Source: Flavobacteriia bacterium (GTDB lineage Bacteria > Bacteroidota > Bacteroidia > Flavobacteriales_D > Crocinitomicaceae). From it: 64,000 nucleotides of DNA. Under the pieces are notes generated by a model. It was not told where the DNA came from, ran no database searches, and saw only the letters and a list, made by a program, of their open reading frames with translations. The DNA lies in contig JAPLEV010000008.1 of the NCBI GenBank assembly GCA_026391005.1, positions 43,360-107,359 of the forward strand, in the 5' to 3' direction. Every line of letters begins with the position of its first letter. The stretch's first letter is position 1. Positions 7,866 through 17,654 of this stretch are shown one piece after another. A program made the translations under genes and the position numbers.

Positions 7866-9248
7866 ATGAGCGAAAGGCAAATCTTTACCCTAAAGCAAGT
7901 TGTTTCTTCAATTAAAAAAACCATTGAAGAACGCTATCATAGCACCTATTGGGTAAAGGCTGAAATGCATAAGTTAAACCTTTATCCTAGCGGGCACGCT
8001 TTCCCTGAACTTGTTCAAAAAGAAGGCGATAAAATTGTCGCTCAAATTAATGGTAATATTTGGAAAACTCAATTTAACCAAATTAATAAACGGTTCATTG
8101 AGATAGTTAAAGAGCCGCTTTGCGAAGGGACTAATTTATTACTATGTGTAAAAATTGTTTTTAATGAGTCGTATGGCTTAAGCTTACAAATCATTGATAT
8201 AGACCCCTCCTTTTCCTTAGGTGAACTGCAAAAAGAACGCGATGATACCCTAAAAAAACTGCATGAATTGGGTATTTTAAATAAAAATCAATCATTGCCT
8301 TTCCCACTGCTGCCTAAACGGATTGCTTTAATATCAGCTGAATCGAGTAAAGGACTCTCCGACTTTATGCAAATGATAACGGAATCAAGTAATAAATATA
8401 CCCTTGAAACACATTTATTCCCCGCTTACCTTCAGGGTGATGTAGCAATAAAATCAATTATTCAAGCTTTAAATAAAATTAAAAAAGTAAGCCAGCATTT
8501 TGATGTTGTCCTTATAATTCGTGGAGGAGGAGGTGAAGTAGGACTTTCTTGCTATAATAATTTTGAATTGTGTAAAAGCATTGCCGAATTTCCCCTGCCA
8601 GTTTTAACCGGCATAGGGCATTCTACCAACCTTACGGTAGCAGAAATGGTTTCATTTAGACATGCTATAACACCTACAAAACTAGCAGAATTCCTTCTCG
8701 TGAATTTCAAAGAATTGGACCTTGCCCTCCAAAGTGCATTTTATATCATGAGGAGTGGAAGTAAAAGCTGCCTTTCTTATTCTAAAACAGCTTTTAAAAA
8801 CATGGCCGCTATGTTAAAACAACTTAGTGCAAACCATACACTTTCTGCACACAACGAAATAAGTCTCAGCTCAACAAAAATTTCATTTTCGAGCAGGCAA
8901 CTTATTGAAAGAGCAGAAGGAAAAATAGAAAGATCTATTTTTGCAATAAAAGGGTTAATTAAAAACCAATTAGAGAATAATAGTTCGGTCTTCAAGGCTT
9001 ACTCCCCTCGTCTTAACCTGGCTGCAGGCAAGAAAAACCACAGCGAAAGCAATCAGTTAATGAGCTTTGAAAGTATAATTAATGCACTAAACCCAGAAAA
9101 CGTCCTCAAGCGAGGGTATTCAATAACCCTGCATAAAGGCAAATTAATTAGCATTACAACACCCTTAAAAGAAGGCGACCAAATCTCAACAAAAACAGAA
9201 GGTTTGACAATTACTTCAACTTGGATTAAAACAGAAGTCAATAATTGA
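7866..9248 (+). CDS. xseA: Exodeoxyribonuclease VII large subunit
   Basis: A 460-residue protein that degrades single-stranded DNA together with the small subunit XseB. It has an N-terminal OB-fold (about 1-110, including STYWVKAEMHKLNLYPSGHA) and a nuclease core with PKRIALISAESSKGLSDFM, VVLIIRGGGGEVGLSCYNN, and PVLTGIGHSTNLTVAEMVS followed by TPTKLAEFLL. A long helical region and the C-terminal NVLKRGYSIT motif follow. It begins 4 bases after cphA. The short intergenic space before rnpA holds no xseB, which must be elsewhere if present. Confidence 0.93.
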   Translation: MSERQIFTLKQVVSSIKKTIEERYHSTYWVKAEMHKLNLYPSGHAFPELVQKEGDKIVAQINGNIWKTQFNQINKRFIEIVKEPLCEGTNLLLCVKIVFNESYGLSLQIIDIDPSFSLGELQKERDDTLKKLHELGILNKNQSLPFPLLPKRIALISAESSKGLSDFMQMITESSNKYTLETHLFPAYLQGDVAIKSIIQALNKIKKVSQHFDVVLIIRGGGGEVGLSCYNNFELCKSIAEFPLPVLTGIGHSTNLTVAEMVSFRHAITPTKLAEFLLVNFKELDLALQSAFYIMRSGSKSCLSYSKTAFKNMAAMLKQLSANHTLSAHNEISLSSTKISFSSRQLIERAEGKIERSIFAIKGLIKNQLENNSSVFKAYSPRLNLAAGKKNHSESNQLMSFESIINALNPENVLKRGYSITLHKGKLISITTPLKEGDQISTKTEGLTITSTWIKTEVNN

Positions 9249-9296
9249 GAATCGAGTTTATTGCATGCACTCAACAAGTTGATTACATTTGTAAAC

Positions 9297-9686
9297 ATGG
9301 ATTTCACCTTTGGTAAGCAGTATCATTTATGCGGTAAAAAAAAGATTGAAGAAGTCTTTAATAATGGCGTAAAAAACCACCACTTCCCTTTTCTTAGCTA
9401 TCATTTAATCCTTAAAGATGAACCCTTTAAATTTAAAATTTTAGTTAGTGTCCCAAAAAAGTTCATTAAAAAAGCGCATGATAGGAATTACATCAAACGC
9501 TGTATGCGTGAAGGAATTAGGAAAAATAAATCATTAATAGAAGAATTACTACTTTTGAAAGAAATAAGTGTTGACATTGCGCTAGTCTATATCTGCAAAG
9601 AACGAAAAGAGGCCGAGGAAATACAATTAAAAATTATTGATAATCTAAAAAAAATACGAAATGAATTGCAAAAAAACACTGGCTAA
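9297..9686 (+). CDS. rnpA: Ribonuclease P protein component
   Basis: A 129-residue basic protein that, with the RNase P RNA, removes 5' leaders from pre-tRNAs. The RNR signature is readable as KAHDRNYIKRCMREGIRKNK (about 56-75), preceded by ILVSVPKKFIKK. The frame is open from 9261, but MDFTFGKQYHLCGKK at 9297 is the family-like start. rpmH, the usual bacterial neighbour, is not adjacent. The last 26 bases overlap the next gene in another frame. Confidence 0.93.
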   Translation: MDFTFGKQYHLCGKKKIEEVFNNGVKNHHFPFLSYHLILKDEPFKFKILVSVPKKFIKKAHDRNYIKRCMREGIRKNKSLIEELLLLKEISVDIALVYICKERKEAEEIQLKIIDNLKKIRNELQKNTG

Positions 9687-11307
9687 AGCTATATTTTTTA
9701 GTACAACTTTACTTTTTTCTTTTGTTTCTAAGGCTCAATCTAACGGATTTGAAGTTATAAAAAGCTTGGAATTAATGGATCAAATCTATGAAAATCTTGA
9801 ACTTTATTTCGTAGATGAATTACAGCCCGGAAAGCTCTCAAAAGTAGCAATCGATGCCATGCTAAAAGAGCTAGATCCATATACCGTTTATTACCATGAA
9901 TCTAATATTGAGGATTACCGCTTAATGACAACTGGCCAATACGGTGGAATTGGTTCTTTAATCAAAAAAATAGATGATTATACCTACATAAGTGAGCCCT
10001 ATGAGGGAAATCCTGCACAAAAAAGCGGATTAATGGCTGGTGACAAAATAGTGGAGGTAGATGGAAAGACAATGTCAAAAAAAACTACTGATCAAGTTTC
10101 TGATGCCCTAAAAGGACCTAAAGGGACAGTGGTGAAAATATTGGTGGAGCGCTTAAATGAAGGGAGAAAATTAATTGAAATAACCCGTGATGAAATTAAA
10201 ATTCCAGATGTTCCTTATTACGGACTTATTAAAGATAAAATAGGATATATTTCACTAAATAGCTTTACTCAAACAGCAGCTGAAGATGTTAAAAAAGGAA
10301 TAATAGCTATGCAGAAAGATAGTATGAAGCAGTTAATTTTAGATCTGCGGGGGAATGGCGGGGGCCTTTTAATCGAAGCCGTTAAAATTGTTAATTTTTT
10401 CGTGCCCAGAGACCAAGTGGTAGTATTCACGAAAGGACGAGTAAAAGAAGAAAATCATGTCTATAAAACGATGGAAGAACCAATTGCTTTGGATATTCCA
10501 TTGATCGTATTAATAGATGAAGGATCTGCATCCGCAAGCGAAATTGTTGCTGGTAGCTTGCAGGATTTGGACCGAGCTGTAATTATAGGGGAGCAAAGTT
10601 ACGGTAAAGGATTAGTTCAGCGCACCTATGATTTAAAATATGGTTCTAAGGTAAAAATCACTATTGCGAAATACTATACTCCTTCAGGTCGTTGTGTTCA
10701 ACGATTGGAATATTATGATAAAGAGGCCGGAACAAAGCCTAAAGATATACCCGATTCCTTGTTGCAAATATTCAAAACAAAAAATGGTCGTGAGGTAGTT
10801 GATGGCCGAGGAATTGATCCCGATCTATCTTTGAAAAAGGAAGATTTGAGTCGTTTAGCTACGCTTCTTTTTATAAAAAATATCTTCTTTAATTATGCTA
10901 CCGAATACCATGCCTCAAATAAAGAAATTTCGGGCGCTAATAATTTTCACTTGTCTGATGCAGAATACCTCGTTTTTAAAAATTATGTGGCAAATGCAAA
11001 ACTAAATTATACTTCTTTAGCAGAAGAATCGTTAACTAAATTGAAAGATGCCGCAGAAAAAGAAGGTGTATTCGAAGATATAAAAATGGAATACGAAAAT
11101 ACTTTAGTTAAAGTGCGCGCAAACCAAGAGGCAGACCTAGAAAAAAGAAGGGATGAGATTACTGAGTTGCTTGAGAGTGAAATTGTATCCCGGTATTATT
11201 ATCAAAAGGGTAGAACTATTAATTCCTTCCAGCACGATCCCGTTGTAGTAAAAGCAATCGAAACAGCAGGAAATGTAAATGCCTACAACGCTATATTGAA
11301 AAAGTAA
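9661..11307 (+). CDS. S41 family C-terminal processing peptidase with PDZ domain
   Basis: A 548-residue exported serine protease. An N-terminal signal peptide (about 1-26, ending SFVSKAQS) directs it to the periplasm. A PDZ domain spans about 88-175 (YGGIGSLI, SGLMAGDKIVEVDG). The catalytic domain carries LDLRGNGGG at 228-236, the nucleophile Ser291 in GSASASE and the general-base Lys316 in SYGKGLVQ. It cleaves proteins near exposed C termini; the substrate is not predictable. It starts inside the 3' end of rnpA (26-base overlap), so translation may be coupled. The gene family pairing with rnpA is, to my recollection, common in Flavobacteriia. Confidence 0.92.
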   Translation: MNCKKTLAKAIFFSTTLLFSFVSKAQSNGFEVIKSLELMDQIYENLELYFVDELQPGKLSKVAIDAMLKELDPYTVYYHESNIEDYRLMTTGQYGGIGSLIKKIDDYTYISEPYEGNPAQKSGLMAGDKIVEVDGKTMSKKTTDQVSDALKGPKGTVVKILVERLNEGRKLIEITRDEIKIPDVPYYGLIKDKIGYISLNSFTQTAAEDVKKGIIAMQKDSMKQLILDLRGNGGGLLIEAVKIVNFFVPRDQVVVFTKGRVKEENHVYKTMEEPIALDIPLIVLIDEGSASASEIVAGSLQDLDRAVIIGEQSYGKGLVQRTYDLKYGSKVKITIAKYYTPSGRCVQRLEYYDKEAGTKPKDIPDSLLQIFKTKNGREVVDGRGIDPDLSLKKEDLSRLATLLFIKNIFFNYATEYHASNKEISGANNFHLSDAEYLVFKNYVANAKLNYTSLAEESLTKLKDAAEKEGVFEDIKMEYENTLVKVRANQEADLEKRRDEITELLESEIVSRYYYQKGRTINSFQHDPVVVKAIETAGNVNAYNAILKK

Positions 11308-11313
11308 AAGTGA

Positions 11314-12768
11314 ATGACTAATCAAAAAATTTGGTTTTTTAATAAAAGGAAAAGTGATCGAATTTACCTTTGGTTAATTGGTTTAATGTTAGTCGGTTTG
11401 GTTTGTAGTAAGTTTCTGATGTCGATTACCATGATATTATGTTCGCTTAATTTATTACTTGAAGCAAATTTCAAATTGTATTGGCAAAAAATAAAAGAAA
11501 ACCATTTCTTGCACCTAATCGTTGCTTTCTATCTTTTGCACCTAATAAGCCTTCTTTGGAGTGAAAATCTTTCCTATGGGCTCAATGATTTAAGAGTAAA
11601 GGCACCGCTTTTAGTAATCCCAGTGCTACTCATTGCTAAACCCATTGAAAAATCAGAACGTAAATGGCTTTATTTATTATTCACCCTCAGTTTATTAGTT
11701 ACTTCCGTTATCAATTTTTGCACTTATCAATTTGCTTTGGCTAATCATTCGGTTAAAGATATTCGTGAGCTTTCATTATTTGGGTCGCATATCAGATATG
11801 CTGTCTTAATTGCCTTTGGCTTTGGGATCTGCCTATTTTTAAGTCGTGAACTAAAAAAGCCACGCCTACTTTGGTTCCTAATTGGGGCTTGGTTTATTTT
11901 TTACACCTATTACAGTCAAGTCTTATCCGGTTTACTTGCATTAATAATTGTTATTACCATTCAAGCTGTCCTTCAGTACAAGCAAATGAAATGGCTAATA
12001 ATAAGCGGCCTTGCCGCCGGAGGCATTTCATTAATCGCCCTTACGCTGTTTCTATTTAATCCTTCCAAAGAAACAACATCAAATTGGGGAAATATTCCAG
12101 AGATGCGCGAAAAATGGAATAAAATATCCCTGTTAGATTTCGATAGCCTAGATTTAAAAAAACAATCATTAAAAACCACTTTATCAAGGTATTTGGACTC
12201 AAAAAAATTACCGCGTAACGCTTTTGGGCTTAGTAGTCTTAATAAAAGTGATGTACAAAATATTGAAAATGGCTATGCAGATGTTAATGAAACCAGATTT
12301 GGCCTTATCGCAAGAATGTACGGATTGAGGTATCAAATACAACATCCTCAAAACCCAAATGGACATTCGCTATTGCAGCGCATCGAATCATGGCAAACAG
12401 CATGGCAAATCATTCAAAAAAATTGGTTGTTCGGAGTAGGTGCTGGGGATGTCGCCGACGAAATTGAGAAAAAATATAACGAGAATAGATCTCTTTTAAT
12501 CAAAGAAAATAGAATCCGTGCTCATAATTCATACCTTACCTATTGGTTAAGTTTTGGTGTTTTTGGGATCCTCTTATTTCTCTATTTACAAGCTGCATTT
12601 TTTTCGAAACAGATCAGAGATAAAAATTATTTAGGAATCTTATTTGTCAGCATTTCAATTATTTCTTTTCTCTTAGAAGATACTCTTGAAACACAAACAG
12701 GGGTAACATTTTTTGCTTTTTTCTTTGCAATTTATGTGTCAAAAGAAACAAGACTAAACGACAATTAA
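11314..12768 (+). CDS. O-antigen ligase / polysaccharide polymerase-like membrane protein
   Basis: A 484-residue polytopic inner-membrane protein with about ten to twelve hydrophobic segments and one large soluble loop (roughly 250-400) containing QRIESWQTAWQIIQKNWLFG. The loop-proximal motif RAHNSYLTYWLSFGVFG resembles the H-x-x-x-L region of the O-antigen ligase/Wzy (Wzy_C) family, which transfers or polymerises lipid-linked glycans at the periplasmic face. Ligase and polymerase roles cannot be separated by sequence. No glycosyltransferase cluster lies nearby. It starts 7 bases after the S41 peptidase stop. Confidence 0.75.
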   Translation: MTNQKIWFFNKRKSDRIYLWLIGLMLVGLVCSKFLMSITMILCSLNLLLEANFKLYWQKIKENHFLHLIVAFYLLHLISLLWSENLSYGLNDLRVKAPLLVIPVLLIAKPIEKSERKWLYLLFTLSLLVTSVINFCTYQFALANHSVKDIRELSLFGSHIRYAVLIAFGFGICLFLSRELKKPRLLWFLIGAWFIFYTYYSQVLSGLLALIIVITIQAVLQYKQMKWLIISGLAAGGISLIALTLFLFNPSKETTSNWGNIPEMREKWNKISLLDFDSLDLKKQSLKTTLSRYLDSKKLPRNAFGLSSLNKSDVQNIENGYADVNETRFGLIARMYGLRYQIQHPQNPNGHSLLQRIESWQTAWQIIQKNWLFGVGAGDVADEIEKKYNENRSLLIKENRIRAHNSYLTYWLSFGVFGILLFLYLQAAFFSKQIRDKNYLGILFVSISIISFLLEDTLETQTGVTFFAFFFAIYVSKETRLNDN

Positions 12769-12793
12769 TCTTTTTTAATTACCTTCGTCGAGC

Positions 12794-13693
12794 ATGTCAA
12801 TAGAAGTAAAAAATCTTTTTAAATATTACGGTCAACAAGCCGCTGTGAACGATGTTTCGTTCTCTGTTAAGCAAGGAGAAATAGTTGGTTTTCTTGGGCC
12901 TAATGGCGCAGGAAAATCTACAACTATGAAAATAATAACTGGATTTGTTCCCTCAAATGCTGGCGAAGTTCATGTTTGTGGGATGAAAGTGGATGTGGAT
13001 AATTTAGAAACAAGGAAATTAATTGGTTATTTACCAGAGAACAATCCGCTTTATCTTGACATGTATATTAAAGAGTACCTAGAATTTGTTGGAGGAATTT
13101 ATAAAATCAATAAACTAAAAAGCAGAGTAAATGAAATGATTGATGCTGTAGGTTTAGGAATAGAGCAAAATAAAAAAATTGGTGCCTTATCAAAAGGATA
13201 TCGCCAACGAGTTGGATTGGCCCAAGCGATTATACATGATCCGCAAGTATTAATTCTCGATGAACCGACGTCTGGCCTAGATCCGAATCAGTTAGTTGAA
13301 ATTAGAGAGCTAATAAAAACAATTGGGAAACAAAAAACGGTTATTCTTTCAACCCATATCATGCAAGAAGCAGAGGCTTACTGTGATCGCTTGGTTATTA
13401 TAAACAGAGGGTGTATTGTCGCAAACAACACGCCTAATATACTACAACAAGAAAAAGAAGAGCAAACTGTATATGTAGAGTTTGATCAGCCAATTACAAA
13501 AAAGCAACTAGAGGTGATTAAGGGTATTAAAAAAATAGAAGCTATAAAAAATGGTTGGCTTATCGCTTCAGAGATCGAATTTGATCTGCGCAAAGAGATT
13601 GCGCAGCATGCCCAAAATAATAGCTGGTTAGTCTTGACCATGACCGTTGAGAAAAAAAGCTTAGAAGAAGTATTTAAAAACCTAACGAAATAA
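12794..13693 (+). CDS. gldA: Gliding-motility ABC transporter ATP-binding protein GldA
   Basis: A 299-residue ABC ATPase. Walker A is GPNGAGKSTT (about 36-45), the signature loop is LSKGYRQRVGLAQ, Walker B is VLILDEPTSGLDP, and the H-loop His is in STHIMQEAEAYCD. A C-terminal regulatory extension of about 80 residues follows. Overall sequence and length match GldA, which pairs with the membrane subunits GldF and GldG in Flavobacterium gliding. gldFG are not in this window, so the name rests on homology alone. The tyrS ATG follows after two bases. Confidence 0.85.
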   Translation: MSIEVKNLFKYYGQQAAVNDVSFSVKQGEIVGFLGPNGAGKSTTMKIITGFVPSNAGEVHVCGMKVDVDNLETRKLIGYLPENNPLYLDMYIKEYLEFVGGIYKINKLKSRVNEMIDAVGLGIEQNKKIGALSKGYRQRVGLAQAIIHDPQVLILDEPTSGLDPNQLVEIRELIKTIGKQKTVILSTHIMQEAEAYCDRLVIINRGCIVANNTPNILQQEKEEQTVYVEFDQPITKKQLEVIKGIKKIEAIKNGWLIASEIEFDLRKEIAQHAQNNSWLVLTMTVEKKSLEEVFKNLTK

Positions 13694-13695
13694 AA

Positions 13696-14979
13696 ATGCC
13701 CCAAAATTTTATTGAAGAACTGCGCTGGAGAGGAATGATTCATGACATCATGCCAGGGACTGAAGATGCACTCAACAATAAAATGGCAAGTGGCTATATT
13801 GGCTTTGATCCAACTGCAGATTCATTACATGTTGGACATCTAGTACAAATAATGACCTTGGTACATTTTCAGCTTGCTGGCCATAAGCCATACGCTCTTG
13901 TTGGTGGTGCGACCGGAATGGTCGGTGATCCTTCTGGAAAATCAAAAGAAAGGAATTTACTGGATTCAGAAACACTCGATCACAATGTAGCCTGCGTCAA
14001 AAAGCAGCTGGAAAAATTCTTAAACTTTGAAGTGGGTAAAAATTCGGCTGAAATGGTAAATAATTATGACTGGTTTAAGGATTTTTCATTTCTAGATTTT
14101 ATTCGTGATGTAGGAAAACACATCTCCATCAATTACATGCTATCGAAAGATTCAGTGAAATCGCGATTAGAAACCGGTTTGTCATTTACAGAATTTAGCT
14201 ACCAGTTAGTACAGGGTTACGATTTTTACTATTTAAATGAGCATAAAAATTGCATTTTGCAATTAGGCGGGTCGGATCAATGGGGGAATATTGTTACAGG
14301 AACAGAATTAATTCGACGAAAATCTGGAAAAGAGGCCTATGCTGTTACCACGCCACTCATAACGAAAGCAGACGGAACGAAATTTGGAAAAACAGAAGGG
14401 GGAAGCGTTTGGCTTGATCCATTAAAAACCACGCCATATCAATTTTATCAGTTTTGGCTCAATGCCAGTGATATAGATGCTGCGAATTACATTCGTATTT
14501 TTACCTTGAAGTCGAAAATTGAAATAGACAAAATTATTGTTTTACATGAGGAAGCTCCGCACTTACGATTACTTCAGAAAGAATTGGCAGAAGACATTAC
14601 CCTAAGAGTTCACGGTAAAGAAGACCTAGAAAATGCAATCATTGCATCGAATATCTTATTTGGAAAATCAACCTCAGCTGATTTAATGGGATTAAATGAG
14701 CAGGATTTTTTAAGCATCTTTGAAGGGGTTCCACAAGTAACTATTCTGGCAAGTGAACTTAAAGAAGGATTGACAATTGTAGATGCCTTGTCTTCAAAAT
14801 CAGGTTTTTTATCTTCAAATGGCGAAGCAAGAAGAGAATTAAAAGCAAATGCTATTTCTGTCAATAAGGAAAAGGTAAGCGAAGAATTTGTATTAACCAA
14901 TAATGATTTAATACAAGGGAAATTCATCCTTCTAGGAAAAGGAAAGAAAACAAATTACATCCTTAAAATAAGCAATTGA
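13696..14979 (+). CDS. tyrS: Tyrosyl-tRNA synthetase
   Basis: A 427-residue class I aminoacyl-tRNA synthetase that charges tRNA-Tyr. The HIGH-type motif is HVGH at 45-48, the tyrosine-binding segment is SYQLVQGYDFYYL with GGSDQWGNI, and the KMSKS loop is KFGKTEGG. A C-terminal S4-like RNA-binding domain (ARRELKANAISVNKEKV) completes it. Length is standard. It is the last gene of the plus-strand run starting at cphA. One base separates its stop from the stop of the convergent queA, and no terminator hairpin is visible between them. Confidence 0.96.
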   Translation: MPQNFIEELRWRGMIHDIMPGTEDALNNKMASGYIGFDPTADSLHVGHLVQIMTLVHFQLAGHKPYALVGGATGMVGDPSGKSKERNLLDSETLDHNVACVKKQLEKFLNFEVGKNSAEMVNNYDWFKDFSFLDFIRDVGKHISINYMLSKDSVKSRLETGLSFTEFSYQLVQGYDFYYLNEHKNCILQLGGSDQWGNIVTGTELIRRKSGKEAYAVTTPLITKADGTKFGKTEGGSVWLDPLKTTPYQFYQFWLNASDIDAANYIRIFTLKSKIEIDKIIVLHEEAPHLRLLQKELAEDITLRVHGKEDLENAIIASNILFGKSTSADLMGLNEQDFLSIFEGVPQVTILASELKEGLTIVDALSSKSGFLSSNGEARRELKANAISVNKEKVSEEFVLTNNDLIQGKFILLGKGKKTNYILKISN

Positions 14980-14980
14980 T

Positions 14981-16039
14981 TTATAAAATCAACATTGCAT
15001 CACCGTACGAATAGAATCTATATTTTTCTTTGATTGCTTCTTGATACGCTTTCATCATTAAATCATGCCCACAAAATGCTGAGATCATCATTAACAAAGT
15101 TGAAAGTGGCGTATGAAAATTGGTGATAAGGCTATCTGCAATCGAAAATTCGTAGGGTGGGAAAATAAATTTATTTGTCCATCCATTAAATGGTTTCAAA
15201 TCACCCATTGTGGAAACAGATGTTTCAATCGCACGCATAGAAGTCGTTCCAATAGCACAAACTCTTTTTTTATTCTTTTTCGCTTCATTAACAATTCGTA
15301 CCGCTTCTTCACCTACCATCGCTTGTTCCGAATCCATTTTATGCTTTGTTAAATCTTCCACTTCAACAGATCTAAATGTTCCAAGCCCAACATGTAAAGT
15401 AACTTCAGCAAAATTAACCCCTTTAAGTTCTAGCCTTTTTAATAATTCTCTAGAGAAATGAAGCCCTGCTGTTGGAGCTGCGACAGCACCTTCTTCTTTA
15501 GAATATATGGTTTGGTATCGTTCCTCATCCGTATCTTCTACTGCTCTTTTAATATACTTGGGTAGTGGAGTTTCTCCTAGTTCTGTTATTTTAGCTTTAA
15601 ATTCTTCATACGGGCCATCAAATAAAAACCGTAGCGTTCGGCCGCGTGATGTTGTGTTATCGATTACCTCAGCAACCAATGAATCATCTTCACCGAAGTA
15701 CAATTTATTTCCAATTCTAATTTTTCTTGCTGGATCAACCAGGACATCCCACAAAAGACTTTCTCTATTTAATTCCCGCAACAAAAAAACTTCTATTTTA
15801 GCCCCAGTTTTTTCTTTATTACCATACATACGTGCAGGAAAAACACGTGTATTATTTCGTATCATCACATCTCCTTCATCAAAGTAGGACAAAACATCTT
15901 TAAATAGTTTGTGTTCGATTTTTCCCGTTTTTCGATGAATTACCATTAGCCTAGCTTCATCGCGATTTTCTGATGGATATTCTGCTATTAATTCATCTGG
16001 CAAATCGAAGCTAAACTCCGATAATTTCATTTTACTCAT
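14981..16039 (-). CDS. queA: S-adenosylmethionine:tRNA ribosyltransferase-isomerase
   Basis: A 352-residue enzyme of queuosine biosynthesis that transfers the ribosyl moiety of SAM to preQ1 at the wobble position of tRNA. Family motifs include [14 protein letters not shown] at the N terminus, [47 protein letters not shown] and the C-terminal [10 protein letters not shown]. Two ATGs, at 16039 and 16030, are equally plausible starts. A full Bacteroidota promoter lies upstream. The gene is monocistronic and convergent with tyrS. Confidence 0.96.
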   Translation of the reverse strand: MSKMKLSEFSFDLPDELIAEYPSENRDEARLMVIHRKTGKIEHKLFKDVLSYFDEGDVMIRNNTRVFPARMYGNKEKTGAKIEVFLLRELNRESLLWDVLVDPARKIRIGNKLYFGEDDSLVAEVIDNTTSRGRTLRFLFDGPYEEFKAKITELGETPLPKYIKRAVEDTDEERYQTIYSKEEGAVAAPTAGLHFSRELLKRLELKGVNFAEVTLHVGLGTFRSVEVEDLTKHKMDSEQAMVGEEAVRIVNEAKKNKKRVCAIGTTSMRAIETSVSTMGDLKPFNGWTNKFIFPPYEFSIADSLITNFHTPLSTLLMMISAFCGHDLMMKAYQEAIKEKYRFYSYGDAMLIL

Positions 16040-16074
16040 ATCAATTTTTTATGTTTGTTTCTTAATGATAAGTG

Positions 16075-16106
16075 CAAAGATACACTATCCGCACCCCATT
16101 TGTCAA
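16075..16106 (-). promoter_or_regulatory. Bacteroidota-type promoter for queA
   Basis: On the minus strand TTG (16106-16104) is followed after 21 bases by TATCTTTG (16082-16075), matching TTG-N17-23-TAnnTTTG. The queA start is about 36 bases beyond. Confidence 0.55.
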
Positions 16107-16208
16107 GCTATTCGCTATGTTTTATTATTGGCCCACTCATTATCCGAGTAATTCCAGTAAAAAAATGAAAAATAATTGGATTAAAACTGAATTGGCAGAT
16201 ACGCTAAA

Positions 16209-17654
16209 CTAAGGGATTTTTAATTTTTGACCTATACGAATTACAGTACTTTTTAAATTATTTTTTTGCTTTATGGCAGCAACAGAAACGTGATATTTTT
16301 GAGCGATTTTAGATAAAGTATCTCCCGATTTTACTGTGTATATTTTTCCAATGGATTTTTTCGGGGTCATTTCTATCACAACAACAGTATCAATTTTCAA
16401 GGCATCGGTATTATGATAAATTTTACCCTGTATTTCCAAGGTTGATAAAGTGGGTTGTGCGTTAATTTTCGCAAGTGTATTTTCAAATGATTCAAATATT
16501 TTTAACCCTTTAAGGTGATAACCTTTTGTCGTTAAGTGGATGCCATCTGTTTGAGCATATCCTAAATTAGCCCAAGTCTTTATCGTGCCTAGCCCACCAG
16601 ACAAATCATACCAATTCCAAAACAAACAATTATTTACTCTAGCAATAGAATCCATTAAGTCTCTAAAAATAGGCCCTGCTGTTATTATTTTGCCCTTATA
16701 AAATAAATCTTGTGTGCTAGTTAAAACAACAAGCACTTCCGGTTTTATTGATTTTATTTTTGTGATTGCTTTTTGTACTTGAACTCGCAACCCTGGATCA
16801 ATTTTATTTGTATATAAAATATCATTAGTTCCAAAATCAAGAAAGACAATATCGGGATCAATAATCGGTAATTGTTGCTCTAATTTATCCAGGTAAAGTA
16901 TAGATCTTATTGCTGCTGCACCAACTCCGGTTGAGTGATAAATCACTCCCTTGTTCTCAATATTCTCAATATTTAATCCATAAAAAGTGAAATGCTTCCC
17001 CGCGGGGCACTTAACTTTGATACTAATCTTTGATACTGATTTTGGACAAGGAACAACTAGACCATACTCCGTATATTTAATTTGGGAACTATCGCTCAAG
17101 AGGTTAATAGTGTCAAACCATAGGCTAAACTCTCCTTGTGTATTATCATTTTCATAAAAAAGATAGAGAAGGCTGTTTTCCGTTTCCAGTATCGATTTGA
17201 AAGAAAAATTAAGTTCTGCAGTAGCCGATTTTGTATCAACAGACATTCCACAAACACCTAAAGCGATGTCTTTTCTCCCTTGAAAGCTTTTAGCATAAGA
17301 CCAATTGCCTGAAAAAGTTGATTTATAATTTACAGAAGAATAAGTATTGGCTGCACCATAATTAAAAATTAACCCTCTGCCACCATCTCCGTATTTATCT
17401 TGAAACATTTCACGTGCTATAGTTGTAGGTATTTCCGCTTGAATATGACTCCCACCATAATGAACAAAAACCAATTTTTCACTTGAAACATTGGTAAAAT
17501 GTTCTTGCAGCATTTTCCTCACCTCCGGAGAATAAAACTGAATGTAATTATAATTAGAATCTACATTTAAACCTTCGGTATTGGATTGAGCGCTTAGAGG
17601 GTTGTCAATTAATAAAAATAGCAATACAATTAATATATTTTTCAACTCACTCAA
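16209..17654 (-). CDS. Secreted SGNH/GDSL-type esterase with C-terminal LysM domain
   Basis: A 481-residue exported protein (signal peptide about 1-23, ending PLSAQS). The SGNH catalytic pattern is present: VHYGGSHIQ with nucleophile Ser69, FGTNDI at 274-279, and the Asp370/His373 pair in TDGIHL. Residues 438-481 form one LysM repeat (YTVKSGDTLSKIAQKY), a peptidoglycan-binding module. It is the third gene of the MBOAT-DHHW-SGNH set. The start is TTG at 17654: an in-frame TAA lies two codons upstream, and no ATG precedes the signal peptide. This start overlaps the preceding gene by 8 bases, so coupling is likely. It is likely an O-acetyl esterase or transferase on a cell-wall or surface glycan; the LysM favours peptidoglycan. 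Confidence 0.8.
   Translation of the reverse strand: MSELKNILIVLLFLLIDNPLSAQSNTEGLNVDSNYNYIQFYSPEVRKMLQEHFTNVSSEKLVFVHYGGSHIQAEIPTTIAREMFQDKYGDGGRGLIFNYGAANTYSSVNYKSTFSGNWSYAKSFQGRKDIALGVCGMSVDTKSATAELNFSFKSILETENSLLYLFYENDNTQGEFSLWFDTINLLSDSSQIKYTEYGLVVPCPKSVSKISIKVKCPAGKHFTFYGLNIENIENKGVIYHSTGVGAAAIRSILYLDKLEQQLPIIDPDIVFLDFGTNDILYTNKIDPGLRVQVQKAITKIKSIKPEVLVVLTSTQDLFYKGKIITAGPIFRDLMDSIARVNNCLFWNWYDLSGGLGTIKTWANLGYAQTDGIHLTTKGYHLKGLKIFESFENTLAKINAQPTLSTLEIQGKIYHNTDALKIDTVVVIEMTPKKSIGKIYTVKSGDTLSKIAQKYHVSVAAIKQKNNLKSTVIRIGQKLKIP

Noticed and set aside
15507..15887. A 126-codon open frame antisense to queA
   Set aside because: Serine/proline-rich shadow of a well-conserved gene, with no promoter or conserved motif.
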